Source: Symbiodinium natans
Lineage: Eukaryota; Sar; Dinophyceae; Suessiales; Symbiodiniaceae
Assembly (NCBI GenBank): GCA_905221605.1
Contig: CAJNDS010002079.1
Location: 2,224,501 to 2,288,500 of the forward strand
Length of the DNA stretch: 64,000 nucleotides
Direction of reading: 5' to 3'
The notes under the pieces were generated by a model that saw nothing but the letters and a program-made list of their open reading frames with translations, searched no databases and had not been told where the DNA came from. Positions within the stretch are counted from its first letter, which is position 1. Each line of letters begins with the position of its first letter. Of this stretch, positions 11,696 to 22,622 are shown piece by piece. The translations under genes were made by a program, and so were the position numbers.

Positions 11696-12481
11696 CAGGC
11701 CTTCTTAAATAAACTTTTGGGGGCCTTTTGAGACTCTTAGCTTAGGCTTTTGGGGCCAGGGGCCTTCTTATATAAGCTTTTCGGGGCCTTTTGAGCCTAA
11801 AGGCTTGTCGTTTTCCTCTTCAGAGTTGCAGTTGGCTTGCAGTTGCACGGCTAAAAGCGGCTTAGTGGCCAAGGAAGTAGAAAGCTCCCTCAATTCAAGA
11901 CTCGATAACCGGGCTTAGGGTTGAGGGTTTAGGGTTGAGGGTTCAGGGTTCAGGGTTTAGGGTTGAGGGTGTAGGGTTTAGGGTTTCGGGTCTAGGGCAG
12001 CTTGCAAGCCCTTTGAGGTTCCAAAACAGCACCCAAAAGGCCATAGTTTTTTGTTTATATTAACCCAAAGTCCTTTATAGGGATTCGAGTCCCCCTATTG
12101 TCCCGATTCAGGAGTGTTCGTATAAGGGTCATCCTAGTAAGTAACCTAAACTTGGGACTTTTTACTAACCGTCCTTAGGAGGGGTGATAAAAAGGGTGGT
12201 ACTAGAATCACGATTATCCCCTTTTTACTAACCGACCTTAGTAGGGGGTGATAAAAAGGCGGGGTACTGGAATCACGATTAAGGACTGTCATTATAATAA
12301 TTCCTAGGTAGGAGAAGGGGGACCCTGAAAAGGGAGCCCCTTCTGAACCCTCTTCTGTAAACCCTAAACCCTAAACCCTAAACCCTAAACCCTAAACCCT
12401 AAACCCTAAACCCTAAACCCTAAACCCTAAACCCTAAACCCTAAACCCTAATCCTATCCCCTATATAACGGGGGAATATCC
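11696..12481. other. Non-coding stretch with local duplications and arrays
   Basis: It contains degenerate TTTAGGG motifs (11910-11995), two imperfect copies of a unit of about 70 bp (12154-12225 and 12226-12290; both include 'tactaacc', a 'ggggtgataaaaag' core and 'gaatcacgatta'), and a clean CCCTAAA array (12356-12452). No exon is recognised. An ORF-like piece at 12486-12564 (MPTSEAAKKQKQPEV...) is preceded by 'aac' and not by AG, so I do not call it a gene. Confidence 0.55.
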
Positions 12482-12564
12482 CAACATGCCAACGTCGGAG
12501 GCTGCAAAGAAGCAGAAGCAGCCCGAGGTTGCCAGCGGCGACCCGGGCGCCGCCCGGCACAAGG

Positions 12565-12690
12565 GGTTTAGGGTTTAGGGTTTAGGGTTTAGGGTTTAGG
12601 GTTTACAGTTTACAGTTTACAGTTTACAGTTTACAGTTTACAGTTTAGGGTTTACAGTTTAGGGGTTTAGGGTTTAGGGTTTAGGGTTTA
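12565..12690. repeat. TTTAGGG array with an internal TTTACAG block
   Basis: TTTAGGG heptamers are interrupted at about 12602-12658 by seven or eight copies of the variant TTTACAG. The variant copies are adjacent to each other and not scattered. Confidence 0.95.
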
Positions 12691-15600
12691 TGGGGCGGCT
12701 TTTCACTGCGGGCTCTCTGCCTTAGAACGGAAGAAAGGCATTCAACGCCACCCAGAGACCCCCAGCATCCCTTGATTAGGGAAGATTTGGGGTGTAGGGG
12801 GGGTACCAGAACCACAGTTACCCTACTTATAACCCTAGTTACGTACTTGGACCCGGCTACCCTCGTTACAGTCCGGAGCTCTGGAAGGCGTTCTCTAGAG
12901 TTGCTGCTGAAGCCTTCCTTCCTGTACATAATGCATCGTTTGGCCGATTACAAGACGAGAGTTGCGGCGTATGGTGTTGCCATCTTGTTTTCATATTTGT
13001 TTAAGAACCACCCGAAGAAAAAATGTTTTCCTTACACGGACAATAATTCTAGGGACCATGATCTTTTGGGTTTTTTGGCGGGTTCTGAAGGAAAAAAAAG
13101 TAGTTTGCTCTAAACAAACCCTCCTTATGTGAGGGAGGGGTCCTGAGAACTGCAGGGCGCTGTCGAGCCCTATAGGGTGTTTTATGTAGAAGTATACTAT
13201 CTACATGTAAAATACCTCCTCACACAGTAGTGCAGTTGTTATTGTTGCTTTTTGTTGGGGGGGCGGACGGGTCGGGGGGGGGCGGGGGGGGCGGGGGGTG
13301 GGGGCGGTTAGGGTTGCGGGTTGCGGGTTGGCAGGGTTCAAACAGGGTTATACACATGTCTTGTATTGTTCCGGCACTGTACGGTTCAAAGCTTTACGGA
13401 GCCTTTCGAGCGCCTTCCATCACTCAACGATTCGAGGCCCCAGATTGCCAACCCCGACACCAAGCTGAGGACAAGCAGCTCAAGCCCAGCGAGGCCGGGT
13501 GTTGGGGGTGTTGAGGGTTTACACGGTTTTTTTTTTTTTTTTGGGGGGGGGGTGGGGGGGGCGGGGGTTGAGGGCTTAGGGTTTGTGGTAAAGGGTTTGA
13601 AGGGTTTAAAGGGTTTCAATGCTTAGGGTGTTTGAGCATTAGAATTTCAACATGCGGCAATGGCTCCATGTTTGTCAGCACCTCGCACTGTTGTCATTGC
13701 ACTTCCCGGCAGGACATGCTGCTACACATGTGGCCTATTTCTTCATTTTTTTCATTTTTCGTTTTTCGTCTCGTCGAACCTCAGAATGGCCTCACCAGTT
13801 GTCGGGGCCATTCTGCGTCAAACCGTTTTCGCACTCGCGAAGCACTCTCGCTGAAGCCGCGCTCTGAAATGTCGTGGCTTTCAGGGCTTCGATCATGTCA
13901 ATCAAAGCCACTCTCTCCAGAACATCTCCACTACCCTAGGGTTTCGTGTCCATCATTTTTGGAGGCTTTCGACTCTTTATGGTTTTGTGGGTGTTGGTCT
14001 CAACGCAAATTTACAGGGAACTGCGCAGCTGCTAAGCCAAGACCCAGTTGCAAATGAGGCCGCGAATGGTAGTCCCCAAGGTCAAAACCCAAGCACATCC
14101 GCGTAACCACCCTGTGCACCGAAATCCGGGGGCCTCTGCTTGCGTTACCAATGATGAGGTGAGGTCTTTGTCAACCGCAGTCCCTTTTCAGAGCAAGAAG
14201 CAATTTAAAATTCCACGATAAAACCTTCGATGTGGCCTTTAAATCGTACCGGCACCCATGCACACACAATTCCGCACCGAACCTCAGGCCCCCAGACGGC
14301 CCAGAGCATCCAGCAAAAAGCCCCCCCAACAGCCCACATTCTACAGCTCGGCACTTGCACGAAGCCAGGACACGAGCTGAGCTCCGCACTCTGCTCTGAC
14401 AGCGCCTCTTCACTGGAAAAATCTCCGCCTGCAACTGGGATTCAGGGCCTCAGGCCTCGGCGATGGGCTGCTAATTTGTTAAACCCCCCCCCAAAAAAAC
14501 AAAAGACAATAGTCCCTATATCACCCTTCCCAGGAAGAATAGTTTCACTTGTTCTTGTTTTTTTTTTTTTGGGGGGGGGGGGGGGGAATTCTTAAACGCA
14601 TACCAGTTGGGTCTGGTAGCATTAGGACTAGCAGGGCGATACCTTTTTGAATTCCGTTCTGGATGATGGGGGCTTACGAAAATAGGGGACCCGAACATGG
14701 ATCCCCTAATAAGAAGAAAGAACCCCACTAAAGCACCCCTAGTTTCGGAAACCCCCTTAGTGTTTCGTCCACAGTGACAGCACACAAGGGATGCCAAGCA
14801 CAAGTACCACAACTACTGAGGATCTCGTCGCTGGGCTGTAACAGAAGGGAAGGGAGACGTTCTTCACAAAACCTAAGTAGGGATGAGAGTTGTATAGGGT
14901 AGTATCTGATCCCCAACTTAGGTTCATTTCGTTCACAAGGTTCCTCCCACTTCAAAGAAAGCGCCGGTCAACGCTTATCGGGTGCTCACCACTTGCAAGC
15001 CGAAGGTTCCTAGGCCCTAACATGGACAGAATCTCCTGGTTCTTGATAGGGAACATATATATATACATGAGGGAATGAGGCACCTTATATCCACCTCTAT
15101 ATCCCCTTTGAGGGATTATAGAGGGTACCTCTTTCTGCTAAGAACCAGTGAGAGAGTCTCTTGCCGGAGGGAAAGCTTCTGGGGCTTGGGGTTTAGGATG
15201 ACTTGTGCCGCAGCTTTTCAGCTTCAGCGCTGGCCCTTTGAAGCCCTTGAGGCCTGCACCACACCTGTCCGAGCTTTCCTTGGCAAACCCCCTTTATTCC
15301 AAGGTGCTTCAACAACTGGAGGGTCCCCTATTCTTTGTCATAGTCTATAGTGGGGTGAGTTTTTTCATGTTTAAGGGTACTTAGCCTCAATAAGGAATAG
15401 ACATTTATGTTTTTAATCCTATCGAACCGTTTGCAGCTTCGGGTTTAGGGTTTAGGGTTTAGGAGGGGTCTCCACTCACAATGATGCTATGCCCCCAACA
15501 CCGCTACCCTAGACATGGGAACACGCCCCTCTTGGGAGCCTGTCCCTGGACCCTTAAACCCTTAAACCCTTAAACCCTTAAACCCCTAAACCCTTAAACC

Positions 15601-16729
15601 CTTAAGCCCCTAAACCCTAACTTCTTTTCTCCCACTGCGACATGCAAAGCCTCTCCGAGGTTCGGGCGGTTCGGGTCCCTCAGAGACGGAACTCCACAGT
15701 TTAGTGTTTAGTGTTTAGGGTCTAGGGTCTAGGGTTTAGGGTTTAGGGCTTATTGCTTAGGGCTTAGGGTTTCGGAAGGTTTCGTGAGGAGGTTTTGCAA
15801 AGGTTGGGACCAGCCCGGCCCTAGACATGTTCTTAGATGATGCCCCATGTACGTGGAGGTTCATGCTCAAAAATCCGACTATCATGGGTGTCCCTACTAC
15901 CCCCGCCCCCCCCCATACTGCCCCCCCCCTAGAAATATCCTTAAATGGGCTGAATTATCCCTAAAGAGGCTTAATTGTGAGGGGGGGACCTGAGGGGAGT
16001 AGTATAGAGGGGTAGTAGGGGAACCCATGAGACTGTAAGTGTAGCTATCACCCACTTATGGGCACCTTAAGTACCGTTATCATTGCGTTTTAACCCTAAA
16101 CCCGAAACCCTAAACCCTATAAGTACAGTTATAATTGGGTTTCTAAACGCCATGAACGAACCTCCAAGTAGGGTTAGGTTCTCTGTGTGTTCTTTTTTGA
16201 GCCGGGCCCAGACAGTTTTAGGGTTTAGGGTTTAGGGTGTAGGGTTCAGGGAGCTCAAGAGCCTCACGGACGTCGGAGATGTCGGGCCCACTTAGTTTTG
16301 AGTTTTGCTGCCCAACGGCTTGGCATGTCAAACCCAGAAATACCGCTTGGCGGAATCGTACGATTCTGCTGGGCCCAGTACGAAAACCAGATCATCAAGG
16401 CAGATATCTGCAGCAAGAAGGGGTTTAGGGTTTAGGGTTTAGGTGTTCAGAGAGTGCGAAGAAGGTACAGCCGCTACTCCATCCGGTGACGCTGTTGCCT
16501 TGTCCTTGAAGCCCCTTAGAGCTTCATTTACCGCCCTTGCAGGACCGCTACGCTCCGTGACCGGAGGATGTTGGCGTTTTCGCGACGATGCACCCTGGCT
16601 GCCTGTACACGAAGTTTGGCTTTCCCAAGTTCGCACCTGCTCAACGTTCGACGCCGCCTGCCCGGAGAATCATTCTGGCTCAGAGCAAGGTGATCTAGGA
16701 TTGGGAAGTTTTTCCTTTGTCGTGGCGCC
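12691..16729. other. Repeat-rich stretch with no convincing gene
   Basis: It holds poly-G-rich tracts (13256-13308, 13529-13567, 14556-14586), a CCCTTAAA eight-mer array (15551-15607), short TTTAGGG arrays, and a possible inverted-repeat element (15854-16166). Open frames such as 12772-13113, 13632-14057 and 14890-15350 lack family motifs or an AG|G exon context, so I leave them unannotated. Confidence 0.5.
15854..16166. mobile_element. Candidate inverted-repeat element, family D
   Basis: The left end TGGAGGTTCATG is matched in inverse at the right end by CATGAACGAACCTCCA, allowing a four-base insertion. A second member with similar ends (GGAGGTT...AACCTCC) lies at 58729-58870. Both have 'aagtacagttata'-like inner sequence. 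No protein is encoded. The ends are my best estimate. Confidence 0.45.
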
Positions 16730-17665
16730 ATGCCGAGCGAGTATACGCCGGAGGTAGTGCAGTCATTGAAGAACACGCGGATGTGCAAGTTTGTTGAGTC
16801 TGGACACTGTCGCCGCGGGCAGGCCTGCAACTTTGCTCACTCCAAAGAAGAGACTTCCTTCGATAGCAGCTGTTATATTCTTATGGGTTTCCTGATACTT
16901 TTAATGGGTTTCCTGATATTTTTTATGGGTTTCCTGATTTTTTTTATGTAGGAAGAAGCAAAAGTTCAACCCTTTTTTCTTCCTTGGCTACTGGAGAAGT
17001 AAGGACCTACGCCCTCAGCCCAACTTGGTCAGCACCCGGCTTTGTGCCCAGTTCAGTGCAGGTGGCTGCCGCTATGGCAGGCGGTGCAGGTTCGCCCATG
17101 GACAGGTGGCTCGGTAGGTTTTTGGGATGTGTTGATATTCCCCTAAACCCGAAAACCCTAAAGCCCTAAAGCCCAAAACCCCAAATCCTAAACTCTAAGC
17201 CCATTATTGGGTTTAAGAGGATTCTTCAGAGTTGTGTATGGGCCAGCCTAGGCGGAGCTACGTCAGATCCCTCTTCCGGAAGAAGGAAGACCGGGCAGGA
17301 GCTCCACCGCGCGCAGTGGGGGTCCGCAGTATGCGGATCTGCTTCTTCCAGTCACCGCTCCCGGTTATGCAGCTGTAGCACCAGGAGGGGCATTTCAGGA
17401 GTCGCCTTCCCACATCCAAGCAATTTTAAGGCAGTACCCCATGCCTTGCCCAAGTGCTTCCGCCAAGGGAGCCTACCCTGATTCGCCTCAGGGCACTTGG
17501 GGGCAAGCAGGGAGAGGCATGGCCTTACGAGGGCTGTCAGATCCAGAGGTTCAGGCCTCATGGGAAGTGCAGACCTCGTTGCCGTGTTCGACTCTGGCGA
17601 GCCGGACGAACACGAACCAAACGGACGCGGAGTTCAATCGAGAGTCAACCTCATTCTGGCTCTAA
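16730..17665 (+). CDS. Tandem CCCH zinc-finger protein, complete three-exon gene
   Basis: Exons 16730-16849, 17004-17108 and 17252-17665 (stop TAA) join without a break into 212 codons. ATG 16730 has context gcgccATGC and is the first in frame. Finger 1 (C19-x7-C27-x5-C33-x3-H37) lies in exon 1. Finger 2 (C54-x7-C62-x5-C68-x3-H72) lies in exon 2. The 137-residue tail in exon 3 is Gly/Pro/Ser/Ala-rich, without a recognised domain. Paired CCCH fingers of this spacing usually bind RNA, so a role in mRNA stability or processing is likely but inferred. Intron 1 (16850-17003) is GA-AG and contains three imperfect copies of an 'atgggtttcctgat' unit. Intron 2 (17109-17251) is GC-AG. Both acceptors are followed by G. 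The exon lengths (120, 105, 414) are all multiples of three, which strongly supports the model. Confidence 0.85.
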
Positions 17666-18647
17666 ACCCCGCTCCAGGCCCGCCATGTCCGATGTGGCCA
17701 AGGGTACTTCTGATGTGGGGCAGGGTGCTGACGCTGAGAAACCAGCGTCCTCATCTACATGCGCTGTGCATCCGCAAGAAAGTGATGTCAGGTGATGTCA
17801 GGTGATGGCTGCTCCTCAGGGTTCTTCCAGCCGAGTAACGGACAATCTCCGAAAACCACGGCTCCTCTAAACCCAATCCTCCAGAAGCCCTAAACTTAAA
17901 AAAAAGAAAAAACCCTAAACCCCTAAACCCCTAAACCCTCCAATGCTGGCTTGCTCAGTCCAGTTGTAATAAAGACTCGGCTGGTAGATCCTTTTGCTTT
18001 ATGAGCCGAAGGCTTGAACCGGCAGCTTGGCTGCCTCAAATCACATTTATATATGATAAAACATATACATATATACACACATATGTCTATACATATATAT
18101 ATATATATATATTGTATATATATATATATATAGATTGTATATTCTATGGGGTTGTTGTTGTTGTGGTTTATTTTATGAGATTCGGATGTGGTCTCTTGCT
18201 CTTGCCTGGCCTTTATGAGCCGAAGGCTGAACCGGCAAACTCCTCTACTCAAGGGTTCAGGGTTTAGGGCGTTTAGGGTTTAGGGTTGGGACGGCTTAAA
18301 CCACCAGAGCTGGTGTTAAGAATCCTGGAGCCGGATCTTTTGCGAGGTTCAGCCTGATGACTAGATTCTCCTGCTTTGCAGGCCTCAGTTTTCTCTGTCC
18401 CGAGTGGCTTTGGGCTCGAATCTTGACAGCACCGAGCCTATTTTCGCGCCTGGGGTGTGGAGCCATGCAACTTTATAAGTCAGTTCGGGGTGATCGCCCC
18501 CGGTGAGGTTTGCCTGGACTTTCGGGGCGGGTAGATGAGATGATTGGGCGCAGCTCGTCCACAAACTTCACGCTGCGATGCATATGCTTTATGATGCTTT
18601 GGAGATGCGAGCTCCCGCATATGTTTTTGTACAAAACCACAACTATC

Positions 18648-18755
18648 TGGTAGCCCATTGGTGCCCTTCTCCCTTTTTCAGGTTCAAGGTGCCCTTGTAG
18701 AGTAACCAACCCAAAACAAGGTTGCCCTTAGCACAATATGGTTGCTGTGCTACCA
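18648..18755. mobile_element. Introner-like inverted-repeat element (relative of family A)
   Basis: The ends are TGGTAGCCCATTG and, in inverse, GCTACCA. The interior shares the 'cccttctccctttttcaggttcaaggtgcccttgtag' layout (poly-pyrimidine, then a TTC-AAGG stretch) with channel intron 1 (23279-23389). There is no clear target duplication and it is not inside a gene I can read. Confidence 0.5.
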
Positions 18756-19137
18756 AAAGTGGCGTGCGGTGGCGGCACTCGAAGCCCCCGAGCAGAAAGT
18801 GCACGGCCTTTTTCTTCTGTGCACCGCGCGCTGCGTCTTTAACCACAGGAGATCTCTCGCCCAAAAGTGCGAGTGGTCACGACGTTCAGTAGTTGGGATG
18901 TTCCCCCTTGTTAAACAGTCCTTCTAATAGGGATTCTAGTACACTCCCTGTTATCATCCACCTATATAACCCCTACACAACCCCTTTGAAAGTCCATATG
19001 CAGTCCCTATATACCTAAGGAGGACTGTCAGAAGCTCCCAGTTCAGCAGCCTAACAGGCTGGCCTTCGACGTCTGGGTTTGGAACGTGCTGGGATGCGGC
19101 CCTGTTGGCTGCATCCTTGTGCTTCGAAGCAAGAGTG

Positions 19138-19244
19138 CTTAGTAGCTGAGTTAGCACACTTTGCGCATGTTGGGATACTATCATCTCCTCTCGAACTGAA
19201 AGCGTAGACTTCTTTGGGGGGGCTTATGAACTCAGCAACTACGA
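19138..19244. mobile_element. Introner family B, copy 1
   Basis: It starts CTTAGTAGCTGAGT and ends with the inverse-like ACTCAGCAACTACG. The inner landmarks (a 'gaactgaaagcgta' core, then a G-run and CTTATGAACTCAG) are shared with copies at 24550-24657 and 27664-27780. It is about 107 bp long and non-coding. No gene is recognised around this copy. Confidence 0.75.
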
Positions 19245-19585
19245 TTGCAGGATCGGGCAATCTGGCTGTCAAGACCCACCTTTCCTAGAAGCTTAAGGGG
19301 TAGAAGGAGGCAGCCACAGAAGGGACCCTCTACTCTTCTTCCACCTATATAACCAAACCCTAAACCCTAAACCCTAAACCCTAAACCCTAAACCCCTCTA
19401 CAACCCCAGAGTCCCAGATGCAGTCCCTAGAAACCTAAGGCAGCCCCTAAAGAACCCCAACAGAAGCCCTTAAGGTCCCTCATAAGGAGCGTGGCGATGA
19501 GCGCTAAACCCTAATCCCTAAACCCTAAACCCTAAACCCTAAACCCTAAACCCTAAACCCTAAACCCTAAACCCTAAACCAAGAG

Positions 19586-19840
19586 TTGTGCATTGTGCAA
19601 GTGCCACTTTGTTATTGGGCCGACGCCTGGCTCCTGCTCGTTTTTTGCACCAGTTTCACCTCAGCTTGCATTGAAGTGCCGCTCTACGCCACATTTTGGC
19701 GTTCTCCATTCTATGTGAATAACGAAGTCTATCGTTTCAAAGGACACGCCCTAGGACATGGAGCAGGCGCGACAATGATCTGCTGCATTTATACACTTTC
19801 CAGACGCGCCCTGCGCGAATCTGACGCCAAACCCCTGAAC
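19586..19840 (+). CDS. Possible exon, unknown protein
   Basis: The frame 19586-19840 reads VPLCYWADAWLLLVFC, then SPFYVNNEVYRFKGHALG and HGAGATMICCIYTLSRRA, followed by CCCTAAA-like sequence. The composition is protein-like and partly hydrophobic. I recognise no family and see no partner exon, so this may be chance. Confidence 0.2.
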
Positions 19841-22622
19841 CCTGTGCCTAAGCCCCATACACCGCACCCTATACACCCCATAAACCCTAAACCCTGAACC
19901 CTGAACCCTGAACCCCCCAACTGACGATCTCGGATTTAGAATTTGGCAGCGCTTGGGCTGTCGACTGAGGCTTCCCAGTCCGGCCCAACCGACTCAAAGA
20001 CTGTACAGGGCTTTCCTCCCAACGATGGGAGGGAAGCAATTTAGGGTTTAGGGTTTAGGGTTTAGGGTTTAGGGTTTAGGGTTTAGGGTTTAGGGTTTAG
20101 GGTTTTAAGGGCTTGGGCATTTTTTAGGGTGTGCAGAGTGTAGGGGGGCTTAGGGTAGCTCATTGTAAGTTGCACGGAGCTTGAGGCTAGCTGGAAGCAG
20201 AGAGAACGAAAATGGAAAACACGCAGAGAGCTGCCATGGAAACTTCAGAAAATCTTGCTGTAGGGTTTAGGGTTTAGGGTCTAGGGTTTAGGGTTTAGGG
20301 TTTAAAGTTTAAAGTTTCGGGTTTAGGGTTTAATTAGGGTTTAGGGTTAAGGTAGGACCCGGAGTCGGTACACAGAGGGCCCAGTAAGTCCCTTCGAGTT
20401 GGAGTAGCGAAATATTGCGACAAAGCCCGCCACTTGCTCATTCTAAGGCAGTCTGCAAGCCTCTCCGCAACAGGTCCGCGCAGGCATGGGGAGGTTTGGA
20501 GAGTTGCGTACCCGAAGGGTTTAGGGTTTAGGGTTTAGGGTTCAGGGTTCAGGGTTTAGGGTTTAGGCTTTAGGGCTTAGGGTTTAGGGTTTAGGGTTTT
20601 GTCCAAGAAGGGAGAGCACCTGCAGCGTGAAGAACGTCCAATTTCATGTTTCGACTTCAGTTTTCTTTCAGACCGACTCGCAAGGGTTTAGGGATTAGGG
20701 GTTTAGGGGTTTAGGGGTTTAGGGCTTAAGGCTTCGGGTTTAGGGCTTAGGGTAAGAGCCCAGGAACTCCCTTCAACTCCCAGGAAGCCCCCGGACACTT
20801 GTCTGTAATTCAGGCAGCAAGCAGAAGCAATCAAAACCCGAGATTCGCACCTCTAAGCCCTAAGCCCTAAGCCCTAAACCCTAAATCCTAAATCCTAAAC
20901 CCTAAACCCTAAACCCTAAACCCGAAGAGCGCCCGGATGTCTTGTGCACTGATGCCAGGTTTGTCCTGCAGTCTGGCCTGCGCGGCCCGAGTTTCCCGGA
21001 TGGATCCTTTCAGTGTGAGCTCTTGAGGCCCTCTGAGCTTTTTGGGTTTAGGGTTTAGGGTTTAGGGTTTAGGGTTTAGGGTTTAGGGTTTAGGGTTTAG
21101 GGTTTAGGGTTTAGGGTTTAGGGTTTAGGGTTTAGGGTTTCAGTGTGAGGGTTTTAGGGTTTTAGGGTTTAGGATTGAGGGTTCAGGGCGTAGGGTTTAG
21201 GGCTTGGCGTTCCTTTAAGGAATTTTCCTTAATCTGGGTACGTCCCTGCAAGGGTGTTTGGACCCCCAAAACCATTGTGCATGTCAAGGATACCCGAAAC
21301 CCCTGAACTCGAAACCCTAAACTCTAAACTCTAAACCCCAAACCCTAAACCCTTGCGGTTTAGGGTTTAGGGTTTGGGGTTTCTGGGTTTTAGGTTTTGT
21401 GGTCGTTCTTCGCCAATACTTGAACTCAACATGAAACTTTTTGGCTTTCTTTTTGTAGCGGGAATGATGAGTGTAGCCTTGTTTTCCCTTGGTTATTGGA
21501 GAGGTAAGAGTTGGTGCTGTCCCAAATACATACAGACTTAGAGTTTGTTGAAGGAAACGGTGCTGTCCCCCTCAAAAGAAACAAAAGGCTAATTTAGCTC
21601 GTTATCCTCTCCGAGTGTATAGGGGGCCACTAGAAGCAACTCAACCCTAAACCCTAAACCCGGATGGCCAGGGAATAGGGAGAATCCCGGCGGGTTTTGG
21701 GTTTTTTTTTTTGGGGGGGGAAAGGGGGGGGGGGAAGGGGGGGGGGAAGGGGGGGGGGGGAAGGGGGGGGGGGGAAGGGGGGGGGGGGGGGGGGGGTTTA
21801 GAGGGTTTGGGGCTTATAGGGCTGAACTATCGTCAGGATAAAGGGTTTAGGGGGTTTGGGGAGTAGAGTTTCGGGTTTAAAAGTCTTTGGAGTACGAGAT
21901 GTGTCGGCAGAAAGGCGTCCCCCTCTCCTCCCTCGTTGCTGTCACACCCGAGGTCACACCTGAGGATGATTCTTGGACATGATCACCACCGCCAAGGAAA
22001 GCCTTCAAGGTTTTAGGGTTTTAGGGTTTTAGGGTTTTAGGGTTTTAGGGTTTTAGGGTTTTAGGGTTTGAGGGTTTTAGGGTTTTAGGGTTTGAGGGTT
22101 TGAGGGTTTGAGGGTTTTTGGGTTTTAGGGTTTTAGGGTTTTAGGGTTTTAGGGTTTTAGGGTTTTAGGGTTTGAGGGTTTTAGGGTTTTAGGGTTTTAG
22201 GGTTTTAGGGTTTCAGGGTTTTAGGGTTTAGGGTACCGAAATCCCAAAACCCTGAACCCCATGTTTCGACCGGCTTTCAAAAAGTGCTGTGCTTCTTCTG
22301 CTGCACCTTCGAGCCTTGTGTGAGCGTGGGCTTTGAATCTTGACAGGGTACGTATGGGTACTGCCCCAAACAAGCAGGGAACCTCCATAAACAACACCTC
22401 CATTTTCGGAAGCCCCCATATGAACGCAGTCTTATTTCTGCCTCATCTCACTCCGAACGTCGGCTCTTGAACGTCGATCTGAATTCTGGCGAAATGCCAA
22501 CATCGGAGCCTGTAAGAGCTTGTGGTTTTCTCTTCAGCTGAGCTTCCCAAAGGGCACAAGGCTCAAGGTAATCCCCGCTCTTGAGAGAGAGCACGCCACC
22601 TGCTATATAAATCTGCGCACTG
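19841..22622. repeat. Dense telomere-like arrays, no gene
   Basis: It contains TTTAGGG arrays at 20040-20106, 20260-20345, 20517-20598 and 21041-21140, CCCTAAA arrays near 20870-20925, a T-run/G-rich tract at 21703-21797, and a TTTTAGGG eight-mer array at 22012-22235. Between them are anonymous unique sequences of 100-300 bp. Positions 21470-21512 resemble the 3' half of intron 1 of the CCCH gene ('cttggttattggagaggtaag' against 'cttggctactggagaagtaag'), so that intron also may be a dispersed element. Confidence 0.8.
22012..22235. repeat. TTTTAGGG/TTTGAGGG eight-mer array
   Basis: About 27 copies of an eight-base unit, mostly TTTTAGGG with TTTGAGGG variants, run here. Nearly all other arrays in the window use the seven-base unit. 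Confidence 0.95.

Larger units (their letters stand above)
17666..19585. other. Non-coding stretch with MITE-like elements
   Basis: It contains a direct repeat (17998-18024 and 18211-18237) flanking a TA-rich tract, two candidate introner-like elements (18648-18755 and 19138-19244), and CCCTAAA arrays (19354-19395, 19504-19579). No gene is recognised. Confidence 0.55.

Noticed and set aside
12486-12564. MPTSEAAKKQKQPEV piece as a gene start
   Set aside because: It is short, lacks an AG|G exon context, and runs into a telomere-like array with no partner exon.
13321-13626. Open frames across poly-G/poly-T tracts
   Set aside because: Low-complexity Gly/Phe or Pro/Lys strings derived from homopolymers.
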